This document shows, in pieces, positions 1 to 11,759 of a stretch of DNA of 64,000 nt (positions are counted from its first letter, which is position 1; each line of letters begins with the position of its first letter). The notes under the pieces were generated by a model, which was given only the letters and a program-made list of their open reading frames with translations, did not search any database and had not been told where the DNA came from. The position numbers were made by a program, and so were the translations under genes. This DNA is from Astragalus membranaceus (Eukaryota; Streptophyta; Magnoliopsida; Fabales; Fabaceae): positions 21,015,251 through 21,079,250 of the forward strand of contig CM076847.1 in the NCBI GenBank assembly GCA_039519185.1, in the 5' to 3' direction.

Positions 1-257
1 TAATTGTCATATTAAGTTTAATTGGTTGATTTCATGCTAATTAGAATTAAGGTGTATATGAAATTGATTCCGCATGATAGGTGTTTGTTATAATGGAACA
101 ATAGGATTGAGAATGAGAACATGAGGCATTGTTGAGTGTTATTGTGATTGCATGATTAACTTGGAGTGAAATTGGGTGATTGAAGTGTGTGTAATAGGTG
201 TTGTGGTGTGATGTTGATTGGTGTGTGCATAGGTGTGGCGTAGAGCATGTGTGTGTG

Positions 258-770
258 CTAGGCATGGGCGCCAAAAGTGGCTGCCCATGTGTGAGTTATG
301 GTGCGGTGTGTGTGTTGTGTCATGGTGAGGGGCGCCAAAATGTGGTTGCCCCATGGTGTGTTTTGGTGTTTCGGTGTGAGGGCGCCAAAATTGGCAAGCC
401 CCTTGTGTGGGTGTTGCTTGGTGTGTCTTGTGCAAGGGCGCCAAATTGGCATGCCCATGTTGCATTTTGTGTTCGGTGTGTTGCTGGGCGCCAAGGGCGC
501 TGGGTGCGTGGTGTGCGTGTGTTGCTGGGCACTGGGCGCCAGGCGCTGGGCGCCATGGGCGCTGTGTTTTGTGTTGCGTGCGTGTGTTGCTGGGCGCTGG
601 GCGCCAAGGGCGCTGTGTGTGTTGCGGGCGTGTGTTGCTGGGCGCCAAGGGCGCTGTGTGTGTTGCGTGCGTGTGTTGCTGGCGCTGGGCGCTGGGCGCC
701 AAGGGCGCCGTGTTGCGTGCGTGTGGGTGTGTCTTGTTGCTGGGCGCCAATTTTGGCTGCCCTGCGTGCT
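258..770 (+). repeat. GGCGCC-rich degenerate tandem array in LTR A
   Basis: Irregular repetition of units such as GTTGCTGGGCGCCAAGGGC, with the palindrome GGCGCC recurring many times and GTGTGTGTTGCGTGCG spacers. The same array is in the 3' LTR at about 7,010-7,520 with different unit order and number. Long open frames across it in several frames come from its composition and are not genes. Confidence 0.85.
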
Positions 771-806
771 AGTTCTTCTAACCAGTTGATGAGACGATAT
801 AAAATT

Positions 807-935
807 TATTGGTGAGCTGAATAAATATTGGTGAGTTAATATAAAATGTATTGGTGAGCTCAATAAATATTGGTGAGTTGATATAAAATTTATTGTTGAG
901 CTGAATAAATATTGGTGAGCTGAAATATTATTGGT
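807..935 (+). repeat. short tandem repeat in LTR A, about 20-24 bp units
   Basis: About six units built on ATTGGTGAGCTGAATAAAT, alternating with TATAAAATTTATTGGTGAG variants. The repeat is conserved in the 3' LTR at about 7,565-7,700. Confidence 0.8.
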
Positions 936-1707
936 GAGCATGTTTATGTAGAATTATGGTGATTTTGGTGTGTGTGAATGCATTGTACATGGCGTCGCAT
1001 AAGCATATGCATTGTCTGGTGAGCAGAAGACTTCGGCCTTATTATAAATTGTTGGTGAGCAGAAGGCTTAGGCCTTATTTGGTGAGTGCCCTCAAGGCAA
1101 GATATTGGTGTTGATGGATCCACATGCATAGGCCCTAGGAGTTGGGTTGCATTGCATGCATTACATATAATTTCGGTGTTGTCTGTTGATTGATATTAGA
1201 TAACGGTGTGCTATTATTGTTGTGTATTGGTGTTGTTAGTTGCCTGATCTATATGTTGTTGATCTTATATGTTATTACTTATGAACTGAGACTCACCCTA
1301 CTGCTTTTATGTTGCTTCTCATGTTGGCAACGTGTAGGTGATAGCGAGTGAAGGTTACCTAGTACCTTCTTCTAGTTGGTTGAGTCAGCTCTGATACGTA
1401 GCACCGGGGGGCGTCTTAGTTTTACTCATTTTATTTATTTGATGTCTTTAGACTGTTCATTTGGTGATGTAATTGAATACCTTGAGATTCGATGTTTTCC
1501 GCTGTGTTGATGTGAACTAAACAGGATGTTTATGCTGGCTGTAGTGCTATGTATCACGTACCTTGAGTCTTTATGAATTATTTTTGGAGCTATTATGCGT
1601 TGTTGTTTTTTAAATGTGGCACCCTCTGGCGATTGCACTGAAAGTTTTTGGAAACTCTGATTTTAAACTAATTAAATAGTAGTTATTAGAAGGGGGTGTT
1701 ACATTAG

Positions 1708-1719
1708 TGGTATCAGAGC
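1708..1719 (+). other. primer binding site of element A
   Basis: TGGTATCAGAGC begins 4 bases after the 5' LTR end. This is the usual plant LTR-element primer site matching the 3' end of initiator tRNA-Met. Confidence 0.9.
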
Positions 1720-1818
1720 AGTTCGGTCTGTCCGACCAAGTCGTTGAGTCTTTAGTTTTATGATCCTCGAGTCTTGTTACTCGTTCTGACTTGAATCTTG
1801 TTTCAGTGATTAGTTGAA

Positions 1819-2748
1819 ATGGCCGGAAGAAATGATGCTGCTCTTGCTGCTGCTCTACAAGCAATGGCTCAGGCTGTGGGAAATCAGCAGGGTGCTGCTG
1901 ATGCTGGTGCTCGTAATTTGGCCAGGTTCCAAAGGGAGAATCCACCCACCTTCAAGGGTCGGTGTGATACTGATGGAGCTTTGGCATGGTTAAAGGAGAT
2001 CGAAAGAATTTTCCGAGTCATGGATTGCACGCTTGCTCAGAAGGTGAGGTATGGTACTCACATGTTGGCTGAGGAAGCCGATGATTGGTGGCTTGAGACT
2101 CTACAGAGGTTGGAAGCTACTGGTGAGGAGATCACGTGGGATGTTTTCAAGAGGGAGTTTACTAGGAAATACTATCCGGAAGATGTGAGAGGCAAGAAGG
2201 AGATTGAATTTCTGGAATTGAAACAGAGAACTAAGTCTGTGGCCGAGTATGCGGCGAAATTTGTAGAATTGGCTAAGTTCTACCCTCACTACAATGATGC
2301 TAATGCTGAATTCTCTAAATGTATCAAGGTTGAAAATGGTTTGAGGCCTGACATCAAGAAGGCAATTGGTTACCAAAAGATTCGGGTGTTTGCTGATTTG
2401 GTTGATAGCTATAGGATTTTTGAAGAGGATAGCAATGCTGCCTATAAGGTTGTGAAAGAGAAGAGGAATTCTCAGTATCGTGGGAAGCCCTATGATGTTT
2501 CTGGTGGTAAGGGCAAGTGGAAAGATGGTTCAGGCTAGAAGCCAAGTGGGGGAGATGCCCCTGCGAACATTGTGTGCTACAAGTGTAGTAAGCCCGGTGA
2601 TAAGAGTTTTGATTGCCCGGATAACAAGTGTTTCAAATGTGGCAAAGAAGGTCACATAGCTGCTAATTGTGAGAAGAGGGATGTTGTTTGCTACAACTGC
2701 AGAGAGGTGGGGCATATTAGTACCAAGTGTACCAAGCCAAAGAAGTAG
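1819..2748 (+). pseudogene. gag of element A, with two in-frame stops
   Basis: Structural (capsid-nucleocapsid) protein region. The frame opens at ATG 1,819 with MAGRNDAALAAAL and contains the retrotransposon capsid fold region (residues about 35-205, with the FKREFTRKYYPEDVRG stretch). A TAG stop at 2,536-2,538 interrupts it. The same frame then carries three CCHC-type knuckles (about 2,575-2,730). The first has Asp where His is expected (CX2CX4DX4C); the other two are intact (CFKCGKEGHIAANC, CYNCREVGHISTKC). A second TAG follows at 2,746-2,748, just before the protease frame. Gag and pol share a frame, so this was probably one gag-pol protein. Both stops look like CAG to TAG changes, which is inference. 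Confidence 0.88.
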
Positions 2749-2751
2749 AAG

Positions 2752-5700
2752 GTGAGTGGGAAAGTGTTTGCTCTTGCGGGAACTGAGACAGCTAATGAGA
2801 TCAGAGGTACGTGTTTCATTAATGGTACTTCGTTGCTTGCTATTGTTGATACCGGTGCTACGCACTCTTTTATTGCTGCTCTGTGGGCTGATAAGTTGAA
2901 TCTAGTTCTGTCTGTTATGAAGAGGGAAGTGGTTATCGATACTCCAGCTAAGGGTTCGGTGACTACTTCTCTCGTGTGTGCTAAGTGTCCTTTATCAGTT
3001 TTCGGTAGAGACTTTCTGGTTGATTTGATTTGCTTGCCGTTAGGTGGATTAGATGTTATCTTGGGAATGGACTGGTTGGTGAATAACCATGTCCATATCA
3101 ACTGTTTTAATAAGTCTGTGAGTTTCTCCTCTCCGGTCGAAGAGGACTCTGTTTTGTTGCTTGCTGGTCAATTGCATAAGGTGATGAAAGAAGAAGTTAA
3201 ATTGTTTGCCTTGATGGCGTCGCTATCCATTGAGAGTCAAGCTAAGATTGATGAGTTGCCGGTAGTATGTGAGTTTTCTGAAGTGTTTCCGGACGAAATT
3301 CCTGATGTGCCGCCTGAGAGAGAAGTAGAGTTTGCTATTGATCTAGTACTTGGTACTAGACCTGTGTCTATGGCACCGTATAGAATGTCTGCGTCTGAGT
3401 TGTCTGAGTTGAAGAAGCAGCTCGAGGACTTTCTTGAGAAGAAGTTCATAAGGCCAAGTGTGTCTCTGTGGGGAGCTCCGGTATTGCTGGTAAACAAGAA
3501 AGACGGGAGTATGAGACTGTGCGTTGACTATCGGCAGTTGAACAAGGTGACAGTAAAGAATAAGTATCCGCTTCCAAGGATTGATGACTTGATGGATCAA
3601 TTAGTGGGTGCCCGCGTATTTAGTAAAATTGATTTGAGGTCGGGTTACCATCAAATTAAGGTGAAGGATGGAGATATTCCTAAGACGGCGTTTAGGACTC
3701 GGTATGGTCACTACGAGTATTCGGTGATGCCATTCGGTGTTACGAATGCTCCGGGGGTATTCATGGAATATATGAATCGTATTTTTCATGAGTATCTAGA
3801 TCGTTTCGTGGTGGTCTTCATCGATGATATTTTGGTTTATTCTAAGTCTGAGGAGGAGCATGTTGAACATTTGAAGTCCGTGTTGGAAATCTTGAGGGAT
3901 AGGAAGTTGTATGCTAAGCTATCTAAGTGTGAATTCTGGTTGAAGAAAGTAAGTTTCCATGGTCATGTTATTTCGGGTGATGGTATTGCAGTGGACCCAT
4001 CCAAGATTGATGCCGTGTTGCAGTGGGAGGCTCCTAAGTCGGTTACGGAGATTAGAAGTTTTCTGGGGCTAGCCGGTTATTATCGAAGGTTCATAGAAGG
4101 GTTTTCTAAGTTGGCACTCCCGCTGACTCAGTTGACTTGTAAGGGAAGGGCGTTTGTTTGGGATTCTCGTTGTGAAGAGAGTTTCAATGAATTGAAGAAG
4201 AGGTTGACAACTTCCCCTATTTTGACATTGCCTAAGTCGGGCGAGCCTTTTGTAGTGTATTGTGATGCTTCTAAGATGGGACTAGGAGGTGTTCTTATGC
4301 AAAATGGTAAGGTAGTGGCTTATGCATCCAGGCAGTTAAGGATTCATGAGAAGAACTACCCTACTCATGATTTGGAGCTTGCGGCAGTTGTATTTGCTTT
4401 GAAAATTTGGAGGCATTATCTGTATGGTTCTAAATTTGAAGTGTTCAGTGATCATAAAGGTTTGCAGTATTTGTTCGATCAGAAAGAGTTGAATATGAGG
4501 CAAAGGAGATGGTTAGAATTGTTGAAAGATTATGACTTCAGTTTGAATTATCATCCGGGAAAGGGTAATGTTGTAGCCGATGCTTTGAGTCGGAAGTCGT
4601 TGCATGTATCAGCAATGATGGTGAAGGAACTGGAATTGGTTGAGCAGTTCAGGGACATGAGTTTGGTCTGCGAAGTAACACCTCAGAGTGTTAGACTAGG
4701 AATGTTGAAGATTCATAATGAATTTTTGGATGTCATTCGAGAAGCTCAGAAGCAAGATATCAAGCTAGTTGAATTGGCAAGATGTGTTGAGATACCGTGG
4801 AAGGATTTGTATTCCGAGTGATGAGCAGATTAGGAAGGCAATTCTTGAAGAAGGGCACAGGAGTAAGTTGAGTATTCACCCGGGAGCCACAAAAATGTAT
4901 CAAGACTTGAAGAAGCTGTTTTGGTGGCCTGGTATGAAGAGGGATGTAGCTCAGTTTGTGTATGCGTGTTTGACTTGCCAGAAGTCTAAAGTGGAGCATC
5001 AGAAGCCTGCGGGGTTGATGCAACCGTTAGAAATTCCGGAATGGAAGTGGGATAGCATTTCCATGGATTTTGTGACTAATCTGCCTAATACCGTAAGAGG
5101 ATTTGACGCTATTTGGGTGATTGTTGATAGGTTGACGAAGTCTGCTCACTTTTTGCCAATTAGTATTACTTATCCGGTTCCGAAGTTGGCAGAAATTTAT
5201 GTTAAGACGATTGTGAAGTTGCATGGTGTTCCGTTGAGTATTGTGTCTGATAGGGATCCTAGGTTTACTTCTGAATTTTGGAAGAGTTTACAAGAAGCTT
5301 TGGGTTCTAAGTTGAGGTTGAGCTCAGCGTATCATCCGCAGACAGATGGTCAGACGGAGAGGACTATTCAGTCGCTAGAAGATTTGTTGAGGGCGTGTGT
5401 TCTTGAGCAAGGAGGGTCATGGGATTCTCATCTTCCATTGATAGAGTTTACTTACAATAACAGTTTTCATTCTAGTATTGGGATGGCACCTTTTGAGGCA
5501 TTGTATGGTAGAAGATGTAGGACTCCTTTGTGTTGGTATGAATCGGGAGAAAGTGTGGTACTTGGTCCTGAGATTGTTCGTGAGACTACAGAGAAGGTGA
5601 AGACGATTCGTGAAAAAATGAAAGCTTCGCAGAGTAGACAAAAAAGTTATCATGATAACAGGAGGAAGGATTTGGAGTTTCAGGCCGGTGATCATGTGTT

Positions 5701-6133
5701 CCTGAGAGTCACTCCGGTGACTGGTGTTGGTCGTGCCTTAAAGTCTAAGAAGTTAACTCCTCGCTTTATTGGTCCGTATCAAATTTTGGAGAGGGCTGGG
5801 AAAGTTGCTTATCGGGTGGCTCTGCCACCTAATCTTTCGAACTTGCATGACGTATTCCATGTGTCCCAGTTGCGGAAATATGTTCCTGACCCGTCTCATG
5901 TGGTTCAAATGGATGATGTGGAGGTGAGAGAGAACCTCACCGTGGAGACAATGCCGATTAGAATTGAAGATCGTGAGGTGAAGGTGTTAAGAGGTAAAGA
6001 GATCAATTTGGTGAAAGTGGTTTGGTTGGGAGCCGTTGGCGAAAGCGTGACTTGGGAATTGGAGAGTAAGATGAAGGAAGCATATCCGGAGTTGTTTGAA
6101 TCAGGTAAGAATTTCGAGGGAGAAATTTTCTAA
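2752..6133 (+). pseudogene. pol of element A: PR-RT-RH-IN-chromodomain, one frameshift
   Basis: Polyprotein that would copy and integrate the element. The first part (2,752-4,821) has the aspartic protease motif IVDTGATHSF (about residue 30), reverse transcriptase with VVFIDDILVYSK (about residue 355) and RNase H starting VVYCDASKMGLGG (about residue 500). The frame breaks between about 4,769 and 4,821 and resumes one frame over. The second part (to 6,133) has the HHCC zinc region ending CLTCQKSK, the catalytic DD35E context (SMDFVTNLP, VSDRDPRFTSEF, then Glu in HPQTDGQTERTIQ), and a C-terminal tail ending EAYPELFESGKN that resembles a diverged chromodomain. The single frameshift at the RH-IN linker, with the gag stops, makes this a recent pseudogene. 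Confidence 0.92.
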
Positions 6134-6145
6134 GTGGGGGAGAGT
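6132..6145 (+). other. polypurine tract of element A
   Basis: AAGTGGGGGAGAGT lies directly before the 3' LTR start TGTAACACCC at 6,146. This is the standard site of plus-strand priming. Confidence 0.85.
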
Positions 6146-8481
6146 TGTAACACCCAAAATAATTTAATTAATTATTTGATTAAATTATTTAAGTGTTGCA
6201 TTATTATTGTTATATTAATTTATTAATGTGTTATTTTTATTTAAATTGAAGGGAGTGGTGATGATAATTCCGGAGTGTTAGAATTGGCCCAAGCCGAAGC
6301 CCATTGACTTAGGTCTAGGCGAATTTAGCAAGGGTTTGAGACAAGTGTCTCATTTGTGCAAAAAGAAAGAAAAGAACTCGAAGAGAAGAGAGAAAGAGAG
6401 AACTTGCGAAGAGAAGAGTGAGGGAGAAGGGGTCGCGATGGCTCAAGGAGAGAAGAGAGAGAGTTTTGCGCAAGCTTGAGGAAGAAGAAGGCTAGGGCTA
6501 AGGAGGGAATTCGCGTGGAGCCTAAGGAAGGAGGAGAGCTTGGATCGTTGGTGGTGTTGGTGAACTTCTAGGGGTCTTGCGAGTTCTTCAATTCCAAGGT
6601 TAGGGGGCTCTCCTTTTCATCCTTAATAACCTATTTGATTAGCAATTATAGGGATTAGGTGCTAGGGGTGATTGTGAATTGAATTGTTATGTTATTGATT
6701 TAATAGTGGTGTGTGATTGGAATTAGGATGTTGTTCTCTTGCTAATTGTCATATTAAGTTTAATTGGTTGATTTCATGCTAATTAGAATTAAGGTGTATA
6801 TGAAATTGATTCCGCATGATAGGTGTTTGTTATAATGGAACAATAGGATTGAGAATGAGAACATGAGGCATTGTTGAGTGTTATTGTGATTGCATGATTA
6901 ACTTGGAGTGAAATTGGGTGATTGAAGTGTGTGTAATAGATGTTGTGGTGTGATGTTGATTGGTGTGTGCATAGGTGTGGCGTAGAGCATGTGTGTGTGC
7001 TAGGCATGGGCGCCAAAAGTGGCTGCCCATGTGTGAGTTATGGTGCGGCGTGTGTGTTGTGTCATGGTGAGGGGCGCCAAAATGTGGTTGCCCCATGGTG
7101 TGTTGTGGTGTTTCGGTGTGAGGGCGCCAAAATTGGCAAGCCCCTTGTGTGGGTGTTGCTTGGTGTGTCTTGTGCAAGGGCGCCAAATTGGCATGCTCAT
7201 GTTGCATTTTGTGTTCGGTGTGTTGCTGGGCGCTGGGCGCCAAGGGCGCTGGGTGCGTGGTGTGCGTGTGTTGCTGGGCGCTAGGCGCCAGGCGCTGGGC
7301 GCTGGGCGCCATGGGCTGTGTTTTGTGTTGCGTGCGTGTGTTGTTGGGCGCCAGGGGCTGGGCGCCAAGGGCGTTGTGTGTGTTGCGGGCGTGTGTTGCT
7401 GGGCGCCAAGGGCGCAGTGTGTGTTGCGTGCGTGTGTTGCTGGCGCTGGGCGCTGGGCGCCAATGGCGCTGTGTTGCGTGCGTGTGGGTGTGTCTTGTTG
7501 CTGGGCGCCAATTTTGGCTGCCCTGCGTGCTAGTTCTTATAACCAGTTGATGAGACGATATAAAATTTGTTGGTGAGCTGAATAAATATTGGTGAGTTAA
7601 TATAAAATGTATTGGTGAGCTGAATAAATATTGGTGAGTTGATATAAAATTTATTGGTGAGCTGAATAAATAGTGGTGAGCTGAAATATTATTGGTGAGC
7701 ATGTTTATGTAGAATTATGGTGATTTTGGTGTGTGTGAATGCATTGTACATGGCGTCGCATAAGCATATGCATTGTCTGGTGAGCAGAAGGCTTCGGCCT
7801 TATTATAAATTGTTGGTGAGCAGAAGGCTTAGGCCTTATTTGGTGAGTGCCCTCAAGGCAAGATATTGGTGTTGATGGATCCACATGCATAGGCCCTAGG
7901 AGTTGGGTTGCATTGCATGCATTACATATATTTTCGGTGTTGTCTGTTGATTGATATAAGATAACGGTGTGCTATTTTTGTTGTGTATTGGTGTTGTTAG
8001 TTGCGTGATCTATATGTTGTTGATCTTATATGTTATTACTTATGAAATGAGACTCACCCTACTGCTTTTATGTTGCTTCTCATGTCGGCAACGTGCAGGT
8101 GATAGCGAGTGAAGGTTACCTAGTACCTTCTTCTAGTTGGTGGAGTCAGCTCTGATACGTAGCACCGGGGGGCGTCTTAGTTTTACTCATTTTATTTATT
8201 TTATGTCTTTAGACTGTTCATTTGGTGATGTAATTGAATACCTTGAGATTCGATGTTTTCCGCTGCGATGGTTTTTATACTGTGTTGATGTGAACTAAAC
8301 AGGATGTTTATGCTGGCTGTAGTGCTATGTATCACGTACCTTGAGTCTTTATGAATTATTTTTGGAGCTATTATGCGTTGTTGTTTTTCAAATGTGGCAC
8401 CCTCTGGCGGTTGCACTGAAAGTTTTTGGAAACTCTGGTTTTAAACTAATTAAATAGTAGTTATTAGAAGGGGGTGTTACA
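6146..8481 (+). repeat. 3' LTR of element A, 2,336 bp
   Basis: Begins TGTAACACCC and ends GGGTGTTACA. It is followed at 8,482 by CCTAT, the expected 5-bp target duplication; its partner lies outside the window. The first 600 bases include a purine-rich GAGAAGAGAGAAAGAGAG stretch (6,365-6,520), likely transcript leader. It contains the GGCGCC array and the GGTGAGCTGAATAAAT repeat. Confidence 0.94.
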
Positions 8482-10956
8482 CCTATTGGTGTCTTGAAGG
8501 CTGTTCTTTGAGCCCAAAGTGCGTCTTCTAGAGGGAGGCTCCAGTCCTTCCTGTTTGGCTGCACCATTTTCTCTAAAACCTGTTTGATCTCCCTGTTTGA
8601 GATCTCTGCTTGCCCATTAGTTTGTGGGTGATATGCAGTTGACACTCTATGCACAACTCCATACTTCCGGAGCAAGCTTCCATGGTACGGTTACAGAAAT
8701 GAGTGCCTTGGTCACTTTTGATAGCTCGCGGTATTCCAAACCTGCAAAAATTATTAGACCTGACAAAATCTGCAACAACTCTAGAATCATTAGTCCTAGT
8801 GGGAATAGCTTCTACCCACTTTGAAACATAATCAACAGCAAGTAAAATGTAGAGAAAACCAAATGATATAGGAAAGGGACCCATGAAGTCGATTCCCCAT
8901 ACATCAAATACCTCACAGAAAAGCATAGGTTGCTGAGGCATTTCACTCTTACGAGTGATGGCTGTACCTGCTATCTGACACTCTTTACAAGTGCGGTAAA
9001 TCTCATAAGCATCCTTAAAAAACAGTGGGCCAATAGAAACCTGAGTCTAGGACTTTTCTTGCAGTCGTTTGAGGACCAAAGTGTCCCCCGACTTGTGATG
9101 CATGAGAAAAATGCAAAATAGATTCAATCTCATAGTCGAGAACACATCTCCTAATTACTTGATCACTGCGAAACTTCCAAAGGTATGGATCATCCCAAAC
9201 ATAATATTTGGCATCGCTCTTGAGTTTGTGAATTTGTTGCCTGGATGCACCTGTAGGAAAAACACCAGCAACAAGATAATTAACAATATCGGCATACCAA
9301 GGAGTAACTCCATGCATAAGTAAAAGCTGCTCATCAGGAAAGTCATCCTGAATGGGATAAGGATCTTCCTCCCTTTCTATCCTGCTCAAGTGATCAGCCA
9401 CCAAGTTCTCAGCTCCACTTTTATCTTTAATCTCCACATTAAACTCTTGAAGTAACAACATCCACCGAATCAATCTTGGTTTCGCTTCTGGCTTCTTCAA
9501 CAAATATTTTAAAGCTGCATGGTCAGTAAAAACAACAACCTTGGAACCTAGCAAATATGATCTGAATTTATCAAGACCAAAAACAATAGCTAGAAGTTCC
9601 TTTTCAGTGGTGGTGTAATTAGACTGTGCAGAACCAAAAACAATAGCTAGAAGTCCTAGAAGCATAATAAATAACATGGGCAGCCTTGTCAACTCTTTGT
9701 GCTAGGACCGCTCCAATAGCATAGTTAGAAGCATCACACATAATCTCAAAAGGGAGGGTCCAGTCAGGGGGATGGATGATGGGAGCGGAGGTCAATGCTT
9801 TCTTCAAGAAGTCAAACGCTGTTTTGCATTTGTCATCGAAGTTGAAAGTGACGTCATTCTTCAGCAAGTTAGACAGCGGAAGAGCTATCTTGCTGAAATC
9901 CTTAATGAAACGTCTGTAAAAACCTGCATGACCGAGAAAAGAACGAATCTCGCGAATGCAAGATGGATACGGCAGTGTAGAAATCATATCAATCTTAGCA
10001 GGGTCTACAGAAATTCCTTTTTCAGAAATTATGTGACCCAAAACAATTCCCTGTTCAACCATAAAATGGCATTTTTCATAATTTAAAACAAGATTGGTTT
10101 CGATGCATCTCTCTAAAACCAGATTTAAACTGCTCAAACATGCATCAAATGAAGAGCCATAAACCGTGAAATCATCCATAAAAACTTCCATGCAATTTTC
10201 AATAAAATCAGCAAAAATGCTAATCATGCATCGCTGGAAAGTGCCAGGAGCATTGCAAAGACCAAAAGGCGTCCTCCTGTAAGCAAATGTACCGAATGGG
10301 CACGTAAAAGTAGTCTTTTCTTGATCTTCAGGTGCAATATCAATTTGAAAGTAACCTGAAAAACCATCAAGAAAACAATAATGTGATTTACCAGCAAGTC
10401 GTTCAAGCATTTGGTCAATGAACGGTAAAGGAAAGTGATCCTTTCTAGTAGCCTGGTTCAATCTCCTGTAATCAATACAAACTCTCCAACTATTCTGAAC
10501 TCTAGTGGGAACAAGTTCATTCTTCTCATTTTTTACCACTGTGAGTCCAGATTTCTTTGGTACCACCTGCACTGGGCTTACCCATTTACTGTCAGAGATA
10601 GGGTAAATGATACCTGCTTGCAAGAGTTTGGTTACCTCTTTCTTCACAACATCAAGGATCAAAGGATTAAGCCTCCTTTGGGGTTGCCTTACTGTTTTAG
10701 CACCATCCTCAAGTAAAATCCTGTGCATACACAGTGAGGGACTAATACCTGGGATATCAGTCAATGTCCACCCAATCGCGTTTTTATGCTTCCTCAAAAC
10801 CTGCAAAAGCTTACTTTCTTGATCGAAATCAAGGTTAGAAGAAATTATAACTGGGAGTTTTTCATTACTCTCTAAATAAAATAAGCATATTTCAGATTTG
10901 CAGGGAGTTGTTTCAGCTCCAAGGAAGGTTGTTGCTCAATGGATGGAGTGCTTGGG
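8482..10956 (-). pseudogene. pol of element B: RT, RNase H and partial integrase
   Basis: Read on the minus strand from 10,956. RT spans about 10,806-9,690 with IDYRRLNQATRKDHFPLPF and the catalytic EVFMDDFTVYG. A small duplication (AACCAAAAACAATAGCTAGAAG near 9,579-9,600 and again near 9,631-9,652) disrupts the RT/RNase H join. RNase H then runs to about 9,300 (FTDHAALKYLLKK, ENLVADHLSRIE). Integrase follows with a zinc region and YWPTVF, a frameshift near 9,015, then EVFDVWGIDFMGPFP and SDQGTHF, another frameshift near 8,650, and AYHPQTNGQAEISNREI. It stops at 8,482, where element A's LTR begins. Confidence 0.9.
10952..10956. repeat. target site duplication of element C, left copy (TTGGG)
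   Basis: TTGGG precedes the LTR start at 10,957 and recurs at 21,616-21,620 right after the LTR end at 21,615. Joining the flanks continues element B's protease-RT reading region, which confirms the insertion point. Confidence 0.95.
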
Positions 10957-11179
10957 TGATAAGTCTATTTTTAGAGTCTTTTTAATAGTTATTTTCATTA
11001 AGTTTTTTTAGGTATTTTAATTATATTTTATATCTTTGAACTATTTTACTACATATGTTTGCTTTTTATTTTCAGGTTTTATTTTGGAGCAAAAGAGAAA
11101 ATATGAGCTAAAATGAAGAAAAAAGGAAATATTTGAGGAGGAGAAATTTTTAAAGCACTAGACACCCTCATGGGCGCCA

Positions 11180-11650
11180 AGGGCCCCAAAAACCGAAAAC
11201 TGACCAAGGGCGCCAAGCAGCAAAACTGGCGCAGCACAGGGCGCCAAGCAGCAAAAACTGGCGCAGAGCCTGCGCACGACCCTGGCACATGTTGCACGAC
11301 CCTAGTGCAAAACTGGCGCACGACCCTGGCAGATAGGCGCACGACCCTGGTAAAAACTGGCGCAGAGCCTGCGCACGACCCTGGGTGCACCACGCACGAC
11401 CCGTGCGTGTTTTCAACTGAAAATGGCCCATTTTGGCAGAACAAGGCGCACGACCCAGGCACATAGGCACACGACCCATGCTTGCCAGCAACGTAGAACA
11501 GCTGTTTCCAGCACATGGCGCACGACCCTGGCACCATAGGCGCACGACCCTAGTGCAAAACTGGCGCAGAGCAGCCAAAATTGACTGGCCAGGGCGCACG
11601 ACCCTGGCACATGGGCGCACGACCCTGGCACCAGACAAGTCAATTTTGGC
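11180..11650 (+). repeat. CGCACGACCCTGG repeats in LTR C
   Basis: About a dozen dispersed copies of CGCACGACCCTGGCAC, alternating with GGCGCCAAG and AAAACTGGCGCAGAGC units. An almost identical block is in the right LTR (20,181-20,650). Overlapping open frames on both strands come from this repeat. Confidence 0.85.
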
Positions 11651-11750
11651 TGCACCCACTTGCTGATGGCTTTCCCTTGCCACTTGATTTGCCACTTTTT
11701 TTATGACCATTTTGCCCCTCCTCTCAAGTGCCTTAGACCTAATATTTTCC

Positions 11751-11759
11751 TATAAATAG
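11751..11759 (+). promoter_or_regulatory. TATA box in left LTR of element C
   Basis: TATAAATAG within CCTATAAATAGAGGCTTG, about 800 bases into the LTR. The copy in the right LTR is at 20,752-20,760. It is the only strong TATA seen in the LTR and is the likely U3 promoter. Confidence 0.7.

Larger units (their letters stand above)
1..1703 (+). repeat. 5' LTR of element A (truncated by window edge)
   Basis: Position 1 corresponds to about 6,743 in the 3' LTR, so roughly the first 600 bases of this LTR lie outside the window. It ends with GGGTGTTACA at 1,703. The two LTRs differ by scattered substitutions, small differences in the GGCGCC array and a 17-bp segment present only in the 3' copy (near 8,266-8,282). 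Confidence 0.93.
1..8481 (+). mobile_element. Element A: Ty3/gypsy chromovirus, Tekay/Del-like, left end outside window
   Basis: Plus-strand LTR retrotransposon: part of the 5' LTR, tRNA-iMet-type primer site, gag with zinc knuckles, protease, reverse transcriptase, RNase H, integrase, a C-terminal chromodomain-like tail, polypurine tract and a full 3' LTR. The LTR ends are the perfect inverted pair TGTAACACCC / GGGTGTTACA. Domain order PR-RT-RH-IN plus the chromodomain-like end places it among chromoviruses, probably Tekay. It sits inside the integrase reading frame of element B. The coding region has two in-frame stops and one frameshift, so this copy is not autonomous. Confidence 0.93.

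Noticed and set aside
139..941. Long overlapping open frames on both strands rich in Trp-Arg-Pro, Ala-Pro-Ser or Cys-Val
   Set aside because: They lie in the GGCGCC tandem array of LTR A and are repeated in the other LTR. Repeat composition explains them, and no domain is recognisable.
11079..11710. Open frames repeating VVRPCARVV / ARVVR or GRRTTLV in LTR C
   Set aside because: Translation of the CGCACGACCCTGG repeat in several frames; identical in both LTRs.
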